Shown: positions 1 through 14,026 of the stretch, in pieces
Position numbering within the stretch: position 1 is the stretch's first letter
Layout of the letters: each line of letters opens with the position of its first letter
Source of the DNA: Nymphaea colorata
Lineage: Eukaryota; Streptophyta; Magnoliopsida; Nymphaeales; Nymphaeaceae
Direction: 5' to 3'
NCBI RefSeq assembly: GCF_008831285.2
Contig: NC_045138.2
Span: forward strand, 12,660,571-12,724,570
DNA: 64,000 nt
Program-made: the position numbers and the translations under genes
The notes under the pieces: model-generated
What the model was told of the DNA's origin: nothing
What the model saw: only the letters and a program-made list of their open reading frames with translations
Databases searched by the model: none

Positions 1-1182
1 GTGTCTTTACTGATGTGTTGCATATGTCAGTAGAGGCTTTCCTAACCTATTATCTCTGCCTGAACCCTTCTTCTCCTTCTTTCTTCTTTTTAAGTGGTGT
101 CTTTACTGGCGATTTTTTGGTAATTTTCCAACAAGTTCTTCTTCTTCATCCTGTTTTTTGACTGCTTGAAGCTTAAAAAGGCTGGCTTCTCAATCTCCCC
201 TCACATTTGTTCTAATTGTATATGATCTGAAGTTATAACATGCTTATAGGATATGTATCCAATTTCTTCCAGTGACATATTGTTGTTTTGTTGTAATATT
301 AGGCCATAAAATTTTGTAAGAATATTTGTTGAGCTTAGTACCTTCAATTTAATATATTAATTACATAAAATCTCTACATAATCACAGAACCCTCAATTTT
401 TCTCTAACTTAGATTTCGGCTCATTGTGGCCAGATTTCGGCGTCAAATTTAGACCATGTCTAACTCAATTACACATATACTTATTTGCAAAATATTAGTT
501 CCGTTGGTTGTCATTTGAATGTTTTTTTTGATGTTTGAATGTTTATGGTCCCTAACCTTTTTAGCCACTCACCAAGTGTTCGACAAATTGTTTAAACAAA
601 TGAAAAGTTACATTTTTTGTTGAACTGCTTGTTTTGTAGTGTCATTTATGAATTATGTATCATGTTACATCACCGTATGATGCAATAAATCTTTTGTTAA
701 TGATAAATGAGTTATTGATAAGATGATATTTATGTTGAATATATGTCAAAGAGCATCACTTTTTGACGTTGTTTGAAAGATGTGGGATTATCCAAATAAA
801 ATGTTTAAGTGCTTGTTTGAAAGATTGCATGACGTGCTATGCAGCCATGAGTTGTACATAATCTTTCCAAGCTAATCTGTCATTGGAAGATTTAACATTA
901 GACATAGCAAGTAGAGGATTTCATGTCAGTGTAAGAAATGAACATAATGATACTCTCCTTGAGTGACATTGATTCGTCTATACACTTGGATTGAAAATTA
1001 GCATTTTAGATCTCCCAAAAACTAGTTTGGAAGTCACCAATGACAATATCCAGATGTGGACTAATGATTGAAAAACTACAATTATGTTCAATATAAGTTA
1101 GAATTGTTTGAATTGATAGTAAGAATAGTCAGATCCAATATTGAAGAATAACATTTCAACTCAATTCTGGTAGACTTACTCG
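1..1182. other. AT-rich intergenic DNA, nothing recognised
   Basis: No long reading frame, RNA gene or repeat structure stands out on either strand. It is AT-rich with frequent stops in all frames. Confidence 0.5.
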
Positions 1183-1401
1183 AAGTAGTTAGAAATGATG
1201 ATCATACATGCAAAAATGAGGAATAAGGTACTATATCCTAGAAATGGTTGCTCTAACACTAGAATTCAAGCTTGAAAGCTAGAATTTATGCTGAAAATAA
1301 GTAGTTAGAAATGATGATCATACATGCAAAAATGAGGAATATGGTACTATATCCTAGAAATGGTTGCTCTAACAATAAAATTCAAGCTTAAAAGCTAGAA
1401 T
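1183..1401. repeat. Imperfect tandem duplication, two units of about 100-116 bp
   Basis: The stretch from 1183 (starting AAGTAGTTAGAAATGATGATC) recurs from 1299 with only a few substitutions and a short unit-specific tail. The period is 116 bp. It looks like a local duplication in noncoding DNA; no coding frame is preserved. Confidence 0.85.
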
Positions 1402-4400
1402 TTGATTTCAAAATAATTTGTTGATATGAAAGAAAACCTATTGGGAGTTTGAACAGGTCTGTAGGTGCTCTGCTGATGAGAAATGGTGGAAAAAAAGAGA
1501 AATGGGCTATTTTGATTAATTTTTTTATCAAAAGTAAGCTAGTAGACTAGTTATGAGTGTTTCTAATGACTTGTAGAGATGGAAATTAACCCTCATTGAT
1601 CATGGGTAAGACAATTTTCAAAATTTTGATAATTGTTCTTTAATATTAAGAAAAAATGGGGCAAATTGGTTATTTTTCAAAGTGGCGACAACTTAGGGGG
1701 ATTTGGGTCTTGTTGTGCCTAGAGTATATGATTTGATTTGGTGTAGTTCATAGCCCATGGCTTTGAAACCAATTCAAAACTTCCATTTATGAGGGGTAAT
1801 AGTGATTTTGATATGTGTAAATTTCGGGTGTCTACTCAAGAATATATAAGGATTTAGAAGGATTATGTCTTGAGAGGAAAGTTGTAATAATTGTAAATTC
1901 TTTAATAGCGAAATGAAAATTGATTGATATGCAAGGGGGGGAGTGTAATTGTTCCTTTGGGTCGGTAATGAAGAATACCGACTAGGCATAAATGTGATGT
2001 AAATAGCTTGTGGGCTTTTGTGTCCTTATAAACCATGGGATATCTGACAAAGCTAGACATACAGATAGCGAGCTTCATAGTAGTATTCAGAGTGGTAAGG
2101 ATTTTTCCCTCACAGATGGAAGTTGGCTTGTTAAAGAAAGAAAACAAAAGCAAAAGGATCAAAAGCAAGGGAATCAAGAAGAAAATCAAAAGCCAAATGT
2201 ACAATAAAGCAAAAAAGACAAAACAAGAAAATAAAAAGGAAACAAAATCGTACCTACAATGAAATGAAGGGCATGAGAGCTAAATTGATAAGAATTTGAA
2301 TGTTACAATCTTTATGTGGACGTGTTATTTTAGGGTCAGTATCTGCTTCTTTTTATGGTTTTTGAAGAAGCCAAGGATGATTTCTTTACTTTCATATTTT
2401 GGAAATTGAAAGGCATCCTTCCTAAAATTTCAATAAAAATTAATGTCAAATAAATTCTAATGCTTATAACATATGGTGAAAAAATGAAGACCCATATTTG
2501 TTTGGACAACCTGGCACCCAACTTTATAGCTTACATTGATAATTTACGAGTGATTTTGAATAAAAAAACTTGGCATTTTTTGTTATGTTTCTTGACCGGT
2601 TGGCCATTGTTGTAATTAACCCAATCCCTTTTTTATCTTGACAAATATTTTCTCATTCGTCATCACATTGTTGGTCAGTTCATGGAATGGACAAAACCCC
2701 TCAAACCTAGATTATGCCAGTGAGGGTGATGAAATTCTCGACATTCACCTCTATCTCAGGAGAGGTATATCATTCATTATAAAGAACTAAACATGAGCCT
2801 TTGTTCTGGTTTAGTCCAACATTTTCAATCGTTTTTCCTACACTGTTTATCAAAATTAGGGCTTAGCCTATCATCCAAAAAACATCTTGTTGTTTTTTCA
2901 AAAGCACTGGTATCTTTTAAACTAGGGCATTTTTGAAAAGCTATAGCTATGGAAGTTGCAAGGGTTTTTTTTTTTAGTCCATGGCTTCAACTAATTTTTA
3001 TTTTAATTTTTTTGCAACAAAAGTTGGTGTAGATAAATCCATTTTTCTTGTTTACCAAAGTAAAAGGGGAGAAATTCCCTTGCTTCAACCTGTTTATGGT
3101 TCTATTAAGATTTCTGATAAAGTTCCCTTACTTCAACTGAGTTAATTTGAACATGAAGTTCTATTTAAAATTTTCTTAATACAGAATTTCCAATGCAGTT
3201 TACTTAATACTGAGGCAAAAGTGGTGGAACTCCCATACATCCAATCCATTTTACAATGAATAGCATTAAATAGATGAAGCTTGTCCCTTTACCACATTTT
3301 TCATGTTCAAATTTTGAAATTTTCATTAACAAGTTTTGAATCAAGTTTTTTTTACTCTATAGAAAATTTGGAGCATTTATCTTTGCCACTAAACTTGACT
3401 GAGTACCAAAGTGGGTATCTTTGAATACCTCAAAATTTCCACTTCTAAACTTACCATTTCATTCTCAGCATGTTTGTTTTGGACCCATTTTCAGGGCATT
3501 TTCTAATTATTGAAGTCATTGCAATTCTTAACCATTGGTAGTCCTAACCAACCTTGCCTTATCCCCTCTCAAGGATTCATCACTCAAGGCATAGCAAAAC
3601 CCTAGGTCAACCCCATGCTATTTTACCATTTTTTCTTGGAGCCCTAGGAAAACCATGAAAATTGACCAACCTGGATATATTAACCTAAGTTGGCCTTGTT
3701 TAAAGCCTAGTTTGAATTCTAGTAGTATCGTTTATGGTTCATTGGATGTTCTGCTTGGCTTATTTTAACTTAATCCAACTTAATTGAGCTTAGCAAACAC
3801 CATTTTTCAGAAATGGTAGGTTTCTTTCAAATTTATCATAGATATAGTTGCTTCGAATAAGTAACTGCATTATTATATTTGAGACCTTATCCACGCATCA
3901 TATATTCCCTAATTTTGTAACCTACCAAATGAGCACATGTTTTGTTTCATGTTGCTGCTCAGTGAGTTAAACAATAAATTTAGGTAAGAGGTTGATATTG
4001 AATGTAATAAGTATCAGAATAAAAAGTATGTATGACACAAGCAACATTGAAATATAAGGTAAAGAACGTGGCATTTTATTGTCTATGAACTATGAGGTTA
4101 TCTGATGTGTCTGGTGTTCTCTAATGGTGATATGAGAGAGTTAACTATTCCTAGACAATATCTTGGATATGTTATTTCTGGTTGTTTTATCCCCTAGATG
4201 ATGTGCCTTCTTATGGTACTTGTCAATAAGATGTTCCAAGTGAAACTAAAACTCTAGCTGTAACTCTAGCCTTATTGGAGAATTATCAACATGTGGTTCC
4301 AGTTATTTTATGATTATGTTGTTACACATACTAAAATATTTGACTTGGTGAGGTTCTCTAATTTAACTATCACTAGGTTTTCCAATCTATGTACCTTTTT

Positions 4401-7400
4401 GAAAGAAAATACTTAAGTTTTCTTTCCTATAGTCTTGTGAATATGTGTTGTCTATTGGTGTTTCCTTTTTCATTTTGTCATTTTTGCTTCTAAATACCAA
4501 GGCCTAAAGTTAGAAAAATATGATGCAGGTTTGCATGGGCATTTATATGTGATATATTTTCATGTTGGGAGCTGTGTATTCCTGGCAATATGAAATAGGG
4601 GAGATGAATGACATGTTCTATGTCTATTGGCTTCCCTTGTTGGGACCTTGATGCCTTGAATAGTACCTGCCAAACAGTGTCCATTATTGTAGCAAGAAAT
4701 GTCCTAAAAGACATGCCAGTAATAGGTTGGACAAATTGGCTTGTTAATTGGACAAGCATCCAAGCTTTGTCTTGTAGGTTTAATTGTTGCATATAGCCAG
4801 CTGACAATAAGGATATGAGAGTTTTCAAAATGAAAAATTTAAGTTACCTGCTGTTCCCATGGGGTTCATTCTTGTATCTGTACTTCCAAATAGACAATGA
4901 AATGTGCTTTCTTCCAAACAGAAGTGGACCATTTTTCTGATGGGTTCTTGTGTCAATCTTTGAGGGTAAGTCTATCTACCGACTTCAGCAGTAAGGGGCT
5001 TGCTGCATTTAATGTCAAGGGTGGACCGGTATGAAGACTTTTGACATTATATGGTACAAAACCCTTTTGTTTTGGATAATTGGCTTGATTTTTGTGTGGA
5101 ATACTATTTTTAGTACACTACCTGACACTAGATTAGGATAGATTTCAAATACTCCCTACAACTTTGCTCTAGTGGAACTACCCATTTTTAGCTGTACAAA
5201 GTTCAGACCTGGTTGTCATGTTACTTTGGCTGCCATTTTGGTAGCCCTTGTTCAATTTCATCCAACCAAGTTCAATTAATCCATACCGCGCTTAGGATAT
5301 CTCAATCACACTAAGGCTAGCTTAACCCTATCTCACTTTCCCATCAATTCATCCAAGATGTTTGAGGTCAATTTAAATTCAATTCTGCTATATTATCTCA
5401 TATCAATCTGGTGACAACTTATTTATGAATGAATGGAAGCAACCTAACTCAGTTTTAGTCAAATCCCCTATTGCAGTGCGATTTTAGTTTTACATATCCA
5501 CTAACCTTATGTACTTCACTCAGTCAGTCACTTTACTCCTATTTATGCCTAGAGCTTGTTTGAACTCGATTTTCATTAGAATCCTCTATTTTCTTGATTA
5601 ATGACATTTCATGAGCTACAGATCTAGGTTCCTCAAGCTCAATTTTCAAAAAATCAACTTCAAACTTACTAAGCCAGCCTTTTTCCCAATATATTCAAAA
5701 CTTTCCTATTTGTAGTAGTTTTTTTTAGAAGATCAGGATGTTTATTAGAGCCATCTGAATCAAACCCTAACGAACCAGTGGACCATGATCTGGCCCAATT
5801 GACTCACCCAAACCCAATTGATTTAGAAATCTGTGCCAAGGATAAGATGGCATTTCATCTTAGTCATCTAAAGGTGGTTTGTTCGTTTCGCTCAACAATT
5901 TCTCAAATTTTCTATATTATGCATGCCCAATATCCTATTTTTACTTTACTCAACCCATGTGGGCCCATGGCTTGAGGGTGCACACTATTGAATTCAATGG
6001 CCCTAATCAAGTTGAGTCTGAACCAACTTATCTCTAACCTGTTTAAATTCACATATGAGTCAAATTGAGCGTAGCTATGCCCACTGAATTCAGGTTGTTA
6101 CCCCAGGTCCAGCGTATTCAACTCAAGACGACCAAACAAGCTTAATTTAAACCTAACCCTTCTTCAAAGTTAGTTGAGCCAAGGTTCAACCCTAGCTCTA
6201 CCCATGTTCAATTTTACTGTGATTATTTTTGGCTTTGTGTCCATCATATTCTGTATATTAGGGATTGTATTTTGTGTCTGGTTGTTTCGGAGTTAAAATT
6301 ACAGCATTAAGGACCATTAGTTTTTTAAACTCTTTGCTAACATATCCGTATGATATGTTCAACTTTGACAAGGTTGGTCAATTGAAAATTATACCTTGGG
6401 ATGGCTGTTCTACATATGAACATAATTTCTATAATTGCAAACTTCCAACATTATAGACCCTTGATTATAAAAATCTCTTATATAATATACATATAGAACA
6501 TTATCTATAGATAAAAAATTAACTTCCACAAAAAGCCATAGATCATCCCATAGATAATATTTGCAAATGGTTGTTTGTGTTGATGTGATATATGCAAAGG
6601 CACCTAAAAACTAACTATCCTTCATTTTCTGCCAATGTCTTAGACCAAAAAATAGTGTATTACTGGTAAATGTGATATTGTTTGTATTTAAATAATTAGC
6701 TCAAATTAAAAAGAAAAAATTTGTACAAGTTTTATTTTATCTATGAATCTTATAGTGCTAAATTTATATATAAGGCCTAAATCTCATAATATAGTTAGTA
6801 ACAAAGGCTCCCAAGAAACTCAATGCATAATCTATGACAAATGTGCTAAAGATGGCTTGTTGTTCTAGGATTAGTTTAACAAAAGATATGTAAGCGGCAT
6901 CTTTTGGTGATGTCTTTTTCCCAAAATTTGTGAGAACTTATCAAATATAAAGGAAAGTGATAGGTCAAGGGTTCTATTTCCAAGTGTTAATGGATATTGG
7001 TACTGAGTATGACCAGCCATGGCCCCCCTCGGTACATAGCCATTTGTAGTTATACTTGACCATCAAATCTATAAAACTCACAAGATATTGGCACATTCTT
7101 TGTCCCAAGTGCACCTAAAAGACTACATAAAATGTGTGCCATGTGAGTTGTGGAGAATTCTTATAGCAGATCAAAGGGCTTTCACACAAAAGTTACGGCT
7201 GTAGTGACATCAAACTGTATATCCTCAACAAAAAAACTTGGTATCTCTTTCTCCATGCCTCTAATCTATTTGCTATCACATGTCTAGAATGCATGGTTAA
7301 CCATTTGTCGAATGAAGGTTACTTGAAAAGTGACTTCCATCTCCTAGGTACTCTTCATTTAAATAGATGTACCTAGGTCCTCCATCGTATAGAGTATTTG

Positions 7401-9880
7401 TTGCTAGAGACAACTTTACCTTATGCATGGTTAACCATAAGTGTGAATATTAATGTTAAAGAATTTGTAAATAATGATATTTAAACATTGATTAGTTTGA
7501 AAATTCATATATTTTAGTAACATATATATGCACACATCAATGAGGTTTTTTCTTCTCCTTGAATAGGACCATGCATCTATAGGGCAGATGTTGTCCGTCC
7601 ATTATATAACTAATGCAATCATAATAGGAGCTGGTATAGAAATGGCAGTATTCATAATACCTTTTTGAGTTCATGCATAGCAAATGATTTTTTATTTAAT
7701 TTTCATTTTTCTATCTTTCCAAATGTTGATTCTTAGTCACTAGCTCTATCATATTAAACATACTGGTTCATTCATAAGCAGAATGGAATTTATTATAAAC
7801 CTTTTTCTTAGTCTTGTTATATGTTCTAATATGTCTACTAACTTACAAGTTAACAGCTACCATCGCTTAATCTGAAAATGGGCATTGCCATGATAATACC
7901 TCTTCCTAAGTGGTTTTCTCTCAAGATATGACAAGTCAACATACAATTACTATTGTCCATTAGCTCTAACTTAAGGTATTTCTTGATAGAGTATGACACT
8001 TTTTTAACTTCACGTTGTTCCAACAAAAATTCAAAAACGCTGAGAATTTCAGAATGAGAATGAAATTGTTGTTTAAGCAAACAAATTGGGTTATTGTTAA
8101 TAGAAAATGTATGAAGTAGCAATTGCATGTTATTCCTTTTTTAACAGCAAATAAAATACATAAGGAGATATAAGTCACTATGCTGTTTATCTATCCCTAT
8201 TTGGAATCATGGATGATGGGAAGTTTGGAAATTGTAATTTCTTGCCCTAGTTCATTAGCTCCAAAACATTTGCCTCTAGCAATAATACTTTTGAAAGTGG
8301 CTCATTTAGAAGCTGCCTTATAAGATGACTTTCATTACTAGAATTCTCTTATTGTAGTAACTATGCAATGGAACATGTTCCCTCATTATACAAATCAATA
8401 TGACAACGAGCCTTTTGTAAGCAACCTCTATGGCAACTGGGTCAAGATCATGCAGGAAGGTTGCTACTATACAATTCAAGTAAATTGATTTCCAAAAATT
8501 TAAAAAGACATGCAAAAATATGGGTTCTCCTCTATGGTTCTCCTTATGAGTAATATAATACATAAAAAATTTTGTGGATTCTTGTAATGAATATTTTTAT
8601 CAGGATTATCAACATGCTTAATTAACACAAGCATACAAATACATACTATATTCAAAGTGAGGTTATCAAAAACTTTAATTTTGATATATTCCATTTTTTA
8701 TGTGTACTAATTATGCCTTTGCTTCTTTGCTGGTTGCATTTTGAATTATGTCAAACAGTTACATTTTATTTTAGAAGTTTCATTTTCTTACATTTTTTTT
8801 GTTTTCCTTTCTTTTCTAGCTCTTGTCCCTGCATGGTGTGATATTTAAATCATGGTGGCTGCTGGTCATAGGCCAAAAATGGATAGACATTATCAACATG
8901 CTCAGTTCTTTGACTTCTGTTAGTGCATTCCACATACTTAACAGCACTTTTTAGTACGTGTTCATGTTTTTCATAAATTTTATATGTACCTTGTAGTAAT
9001 TCATCTTTTATTGCCACATGTTCTATGTTACCCCCTCCATTAACAAACTGACCTCAGGACTGCCGATGTCCAAAAGTGTTTTTGGCAACATAAATATAGG
9101 AAGTATTTGTAGGATATCATCCAACGCAACATGAATATGACAATATACTTTGTCTTGATATTGGTTGTCAACTAAGGTAGTCTACTTGTGCTGCTTGAAT
9201 GGGTACATGTTTTATATTTCAACAATACCTAATAGAATAAAGCTTGCTAATTACTCCTAACATGAATGTGATTTTCATGTTTAATTTGTAGTATTGTTCA
9301 TTTAGGATTTTAGTTCAGATTAGATGAGTACCTACATTATGTTTTTGAATTTTAGGGCTTCAAACAAATATTAAATTCCTTATGACTGCAATGACACATG
9401 TGCTGCAATAATGCCTTCTAATTACTCCTAAATGGGAATGTGTTTCTCGTTTGTTTGATCAAATGAGTCGTTGAATTATGTATTAGATTGAAACGGCACC
9501 TAGTTTATATTGTTTCTGAGTTTTGGGGAACAAACAAATGGCAAGTTTCTTATGTTGATTTTATGCATGAATTGAACAACACTTTGATTATTTGGTGGCA
9601 GATATGTCAAGATAGAGATTTGGAATAAATGGCCATTTGCCAAATGAATTAAGCTATTTGCATATTCACAAGTGGGTTTTTTGTGCTCATGTACCTAAAT
9701 GTATAGTTCTTAAAGTCAGATGAATGCTATAAGATCCAGATTTAGTTAATACCTCTCAATCTACCTATTACCATAGGATTTCTTGATTTGCCAATTTTTA
9801 ATCCCTTGATGTCTGCTTCTCTTTTGATCTTTACATTTCTTTATCCCTTTCTATTCTTGCCTCTCTTTTGATTTCTAGAT
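1402..9880. other. Long AT-rich intergenic stretch without a recognisable gene
   Basis: About 8.5 kb with only short chance reading frames (the longest is 112 codons, minus strand near 4490-4828). None has a recognisable domain, consistent codon pattern or splice-site support. Parts of 5.1-6.2 kb, with many short CAA/TTCAA-rich phrases, look like decayed repeat DNA. A large intron of a gene extending outside the window cannot be excluded. Confidence 0.45.
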
Positions 9881-9923
9881 CTCTACCTCTCTCTCTCTCT
9901 TTCTCTCTTTCTCTTTCTCTCTC
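9881..9923. repeat. CT-rich low-complexity tract
   Basis: An interrupted run of CT and CTTT units. It is simple sequence with no sign of a function. Confidence 0.85.
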
Positions 9924-12585
9924 ATTGTATTCCAACAATGCAGCTGACCAATTCGTTGCTTTATTTTGATCACATCCATATATCTTCATCTAACCATAGA
10001 AATTTCTAAGTTTCCTTATTGGCCACTACAATAAGGCCATAGGATGTAGCTACTTTTGCACATGCAGCCCTTGCATTAGTATTGACACCAGAGGGCAATT
10101 CCATGTCTGCCAATAACTTGTGACAGCTGGAGAGTGCTTCACAAGGTGATAGGTGAAAAGTAGTTATTTTATAGCCAAATGTTTCTAGAGGTGATGAAAG
10201 CTTTGAGAAGTAGTTGTCACAAGAAATTGTGGAAGATGGTTTTATAGTTGAACTATCTGTTGTAGCAATGAAAGTGAAACTATTTGTTGATCATGAAGAA
10301 CTTTATATATTGGCACGTCCATGTGGAGATTATGGATGGCAAGGAATCACACTATAGTGACAAGAAGATGGGGGCTCTTAAGTGCAAAGCCAACAAGATC
10401 TAGAGGCATTGAGTCCTTTTCAGCCTTTCAGAATCTGGTAGAGGCTAGTGAATCACTAAAATTTTAGCTGTCCATTGGCAATTTAGTAGGTAGGTGGCCA
10501 CATATTCTTTAGGGCAATTTTTGTGTGCAAGTGGCTTTCAAATTTGTAGGAGTTGAGAAATTCACAACTTTGGGTATGCACAAATATGACAACATGCAGA
10601 CTGACTCAAGAAAGTTCAGTATCTATACGAATGGACTAATGCCAGAAACCTGGGCTCTTGAGAAAGTCCTCGCCTCTCAAGACCTCATCCAAGTTAATCA
10701 GGTCCTATTGATCCCCAATCAGAATGAATGGAGAAGCTAGATTCAGGCACATGCAGAGGGTAGAGGGTTGATTCACAATAAGTTCCTTGCAGTTGTCGAG
10801 GCAATTCACAAAGTTTCAGTTTTTGCAGATGATCTAGCTCTAGAGATTTTGTCTATCATCAAGTAGTATTAGGCCATTTTTGCTTTGTCTTTCTGGTCCA
10901 TTATTTTTGGTTTGGAGCACCTTTTGGCTTCCTCTATTGAAGTATAGCTCTATTCTTAAACTTTTGTTATAGCTAGTCGTTGTTGCTTGATAAAAGATAG
11001 GAGGCTAGCCTCTAGTAGGGTTGTTTCAGAACTATTATCAACCATGAGGCATGTTGCAACCTATGCTCCTTTAAAATGGTTCATATATCATGTAATTTAT
11101 GTTTTAGAGAGATGATATTTATCCTACCTTCATTAACCATGTCAATAACATCTAAATCATTTTACTTAAATTGGAAAACTAATGAATGATGGACTTTTGT
11201 TTTTCCTCTAGTAGTGACCAAACTTGTACAGACTTTGCATCTTGATGAGCTTTTGTTTCACTTAATCTCTTCTTCCTTTGAAGTTGTCGGCTGATCTATT
11301 GAAGAATGTACTCAATTACATGTATGCATTCATGTTGACTTCTTCTCCTTTGTTCAAGAAAGGATAGAAGCTGATATTAATTAGTTGTGGAGGAGTCACA
11401 TCTTTAACTTGCAAGTCAAATGCCTACCTTCCATCTCAATGTTGTACCAAGATCAATAGAATTGTAAAACACACTCATTAATATGATGATATGGTATTTA
11501 TTGTAGATTAGGATCTTAAGCAGTGAGAAGACAGCACCTTATTGAATCATTTGTTGACATGAATATGCTTTTCTCCTGAATTAATCTTCTTAGAAAATTT
11601 CCTCTGAGAAGCTATGAAGTTACTCATGGTTCTTTTCTTAGTTAGATGATGCATTTTGGTCTTTTGTATCCTAACAGAATGTACAAAGTATATTTGAAGT
11701 TGACAATGAAATCTTTTTTTTAGGACTCGTGACACTAGATGGAGTGACTTAGGCTATCTTTTACCTCTTGCAGTTGTTCCCTACATATTTTTATTGTAAA
11801 CTTTCTTCACCAATTTATTGCTACTCTGGTCCACTTTCATATTCTCACTAATCAATGAAGTATGCTAGTTTTTCCTAGCTTCAAGTATCTTAGCCTCTTG
11901 TTGCTTTCAATCCTCTTGCATGTGCCATAGCCATCTAAGAGCATCAAAAATAGGTTTGGCCTAAGCACATGCTCAAATAGAAGAGTCCTTGCTAGAAAAT
12001 GGGACTTTGGGCAGTGGAAGATGTGGATTCCTTAAATATGTTATTTATTTTGGTTTATTGTGAATATCTTGGAGATAACCTTAAGAGCTGTCGATTGTGA
12101 AAATATCAGTTTTATGATCACCTATATTCCCCTCTTTAGAGGTCATCTTTCTCTTTAATTAAGTACGATGCATGTTCCTATTTGCAACTGATCATATTTA
12201 GAACTATTTTTCCTCTTAAACGAAATTATTTGTCACCCTTCATTAAGTTGCTTATTTTAGATAACTTAGAATTCTTGAATAGCTGAGCAATGTTGAATAA
12301 ACTTGGTGATATTTGTGTAACAGAATTTTTCTGTTCTCATTGAGCATGATGTGTGCTTCTTGGTCCTTGGTTCCTTTGGCCTTTTTCTATGCTTTTAAAG
12401 CCATCAATTTCTCTTTCTTCTTGCTTGTACCTTATACTAAAATGATATGCTTTTGTTTTGCAGCACACATGCCTACTTTTGTCATCATGAACATATTTGT
12501 TTGTAGGACTTCTTTTCATTGTTTGTGTTCATTTTTTTGCATTTTCCAAGGGTGACTGCCCTTTTTGTTAACCGTATGGTTCTAA
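9924..12585. other. Intergenic DNA with one coding-like patch near 10.5-10.8 kb
   Basis: Mostly AT-rich and featureless. The plus-strand frame at 10525-10740 (71 codons) continues in frame past its stop with similar composition (IQAHAEGRGLIHNK) to about 10782, so it may be a decayed coding fragment. I recognise no family in it and see no supporting splice sites or promoter. Confidence 0.3.
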
Positions 12586-13035
12586 TTGCTTCGGGACTAC
12601 TATTTCTTCTTTGTTTTCATTATCATTGAAGAATCCTTGCTTCGCTTGACTTTTTATAATGGTATTCTTGACAAAGTGGTGACGGATCAGTGGCAACACC
12701 TACTATTATTAGTCGAGACACTTGCAAAGACAAATGCTCTAAAGCAGGAAACTATTAGTAGATCTTGGGTAAGCACGGCAGCCATGTTCCAAAGTAAACA
12801 AAATCATAGAAGAAAACTCTCTTATTTCTTTTCTACTGCCATCTATAACTATTTTAAGAATTCCATGAATTTTATTCTCTCTCTTTCCCATGACCTAACC
12901 CCAATCCTGCCCCATGTGCGTGTGTGTGTGTGTGTGGCTGGGTTTACTGTTCCTAAAATTGATATTGATACTAATAAGGTGTATACTAGGAATGATGTGA
13001 GTACTGTTCCTTTATATATGTTCAAATGTATTTGA
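12586..13035 (+). other. Unrecognised 149-codon frame with an exon-like core
   Basis: The frame is open for 149 codons. Its core, about 12650-12770, encodes the hydrophilic and aliphatic mix GILDKVVTDQWQHLLLLVET. It ends at a good donor context (CTTGG followed by GTAAGC at about 12769). The N-terminal part is low-complexity Phe/Ile-rich and looks intronic, and the C-terminal part crosses a (GT)n tract, so the whole frame is unlikely to be one protein. This may be one exon of an undetected gene or a chance frame. I do not recognise the family. Confidence 0.2.
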
Positions 13036-13308
13036 AATTTTAAATTTTAAGAACATATTGATTCCTAGTGAATCTTCATTAGGGATGGGTCGTAACCATT
13101 CCTAATGATTTAGGAACACCATCCTTATGAATGTTATATAGATGGTTGCCTAGTTGTTTCTAATTACTTTCAAAACTTGCCCATACTATTAGGAATGGTT
13201 CCTAGCCAATCCTAAAAATGATATGTTGGGTACATCCATCATGCAGCAACGGGACAAAGATTTTATGAAGGCATCATGTATTGTAGAGACCACCATCAAC
13301 AAATATTG

Positions 13309-13585
13309 ATCATTCACCTTGAGGCTGGGGCAATATAGTGCAATCAAGTGGCAAGGTACGGCTCACACTTAAGGGTCTGAGGTTCGAATCATGTGGTTGT
13401 TATCACACTTCTTGTGTGTTACTCTTCTAAACTGCAAAATATTGACTAGTGTGAAACTAGAGTTGAAGGACATACCATAGGTCAACCTAAGCCCTGAGTC
13501 AAGCTAAATCCTTAGACTCATAAGGGTATGGCCTTGGAGGTCTTACTCCAAATGCGGTTTCACCTAAATAAACATTAAAAAACAA
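13309..13585 (+). mobile_element. tRNA-derived SINE with perfect 10-bp target duplication
   Basis: A pol III-type internal promoter is visible. An A-box-like segment (TAGTGCAATCAAGTGG, 13336-13351) is followed 45 bp later, start to start, by a B box (GGTTCGAATC, 13381-13390), the hallmark of tRNA-derived SINEs. The 3' end is A-rich (AATAAACATTAAAAAACAA). The body is bounded by the direct repeat ACAAATATTG (13299-13308 and 13586-13595), which I read as the target-site duplication. The length of about 277 bp is ordinary for plant SINEs. The family is not identified. Confidence 0.75.
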
Positions 13586-13729
13586 ACAAATATTGGTTAT
13601 TAGAGCGCAAGAAATTTGGGCTAGATAAGGAAGTCCAGCAACTATATATGGCTTAGGGATCTCAAGATCCATACATAAATAACTCTCCATGAATCAAGAA
13701 CTTAAAATGGAAAGAGAGGTATTGCCAAT

Positions 13730-14026
13730 ATGCACCAGATAATACTCAACAGCACTATCAAAGAGGGGGATATCATGTCAGAAACTCTAAAAAATGTTAT
13801 TCAAAACATTTTTTATGCATTCCATGAGGTTCATTTCCCACCATCGAACATTTGGAATGAAACAGAAGGCTCTGTTCCAATGCATTCTGTTGGGCAGCCA
13901 AATATGATATATGCCGAAGGGTTTGACATTGCCTACAAGGGATTGAGTATAGGTCTCCCCATGGAACTCTTTCTGAACAAACTCAGAGTGATACCAGCCA
14001 TTCATCTATCTACAGTTCCATTTTGA
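13730..14026 (+). other. Unrecognised 98-codon frame
   Basis: The frame starts MHQIILNSTIKEGDIMSETL and ends with a stop at 14024-14026. Its composition is protein-like (mixed polar and hydrophobic, few repeats), but I recognise no domain. The complementary strand is also open for 72 codons over the same stretch, which argues for chance or for a decayed transposon piece. There is no clear TATA box or splice sites. Confidence 0.15.

Noticed and set aside
4490-4828. 112-codon minus-strand frame
   Set aside because: No domain, and the opposite strand is open for 62 codons in the same place; probably chance.
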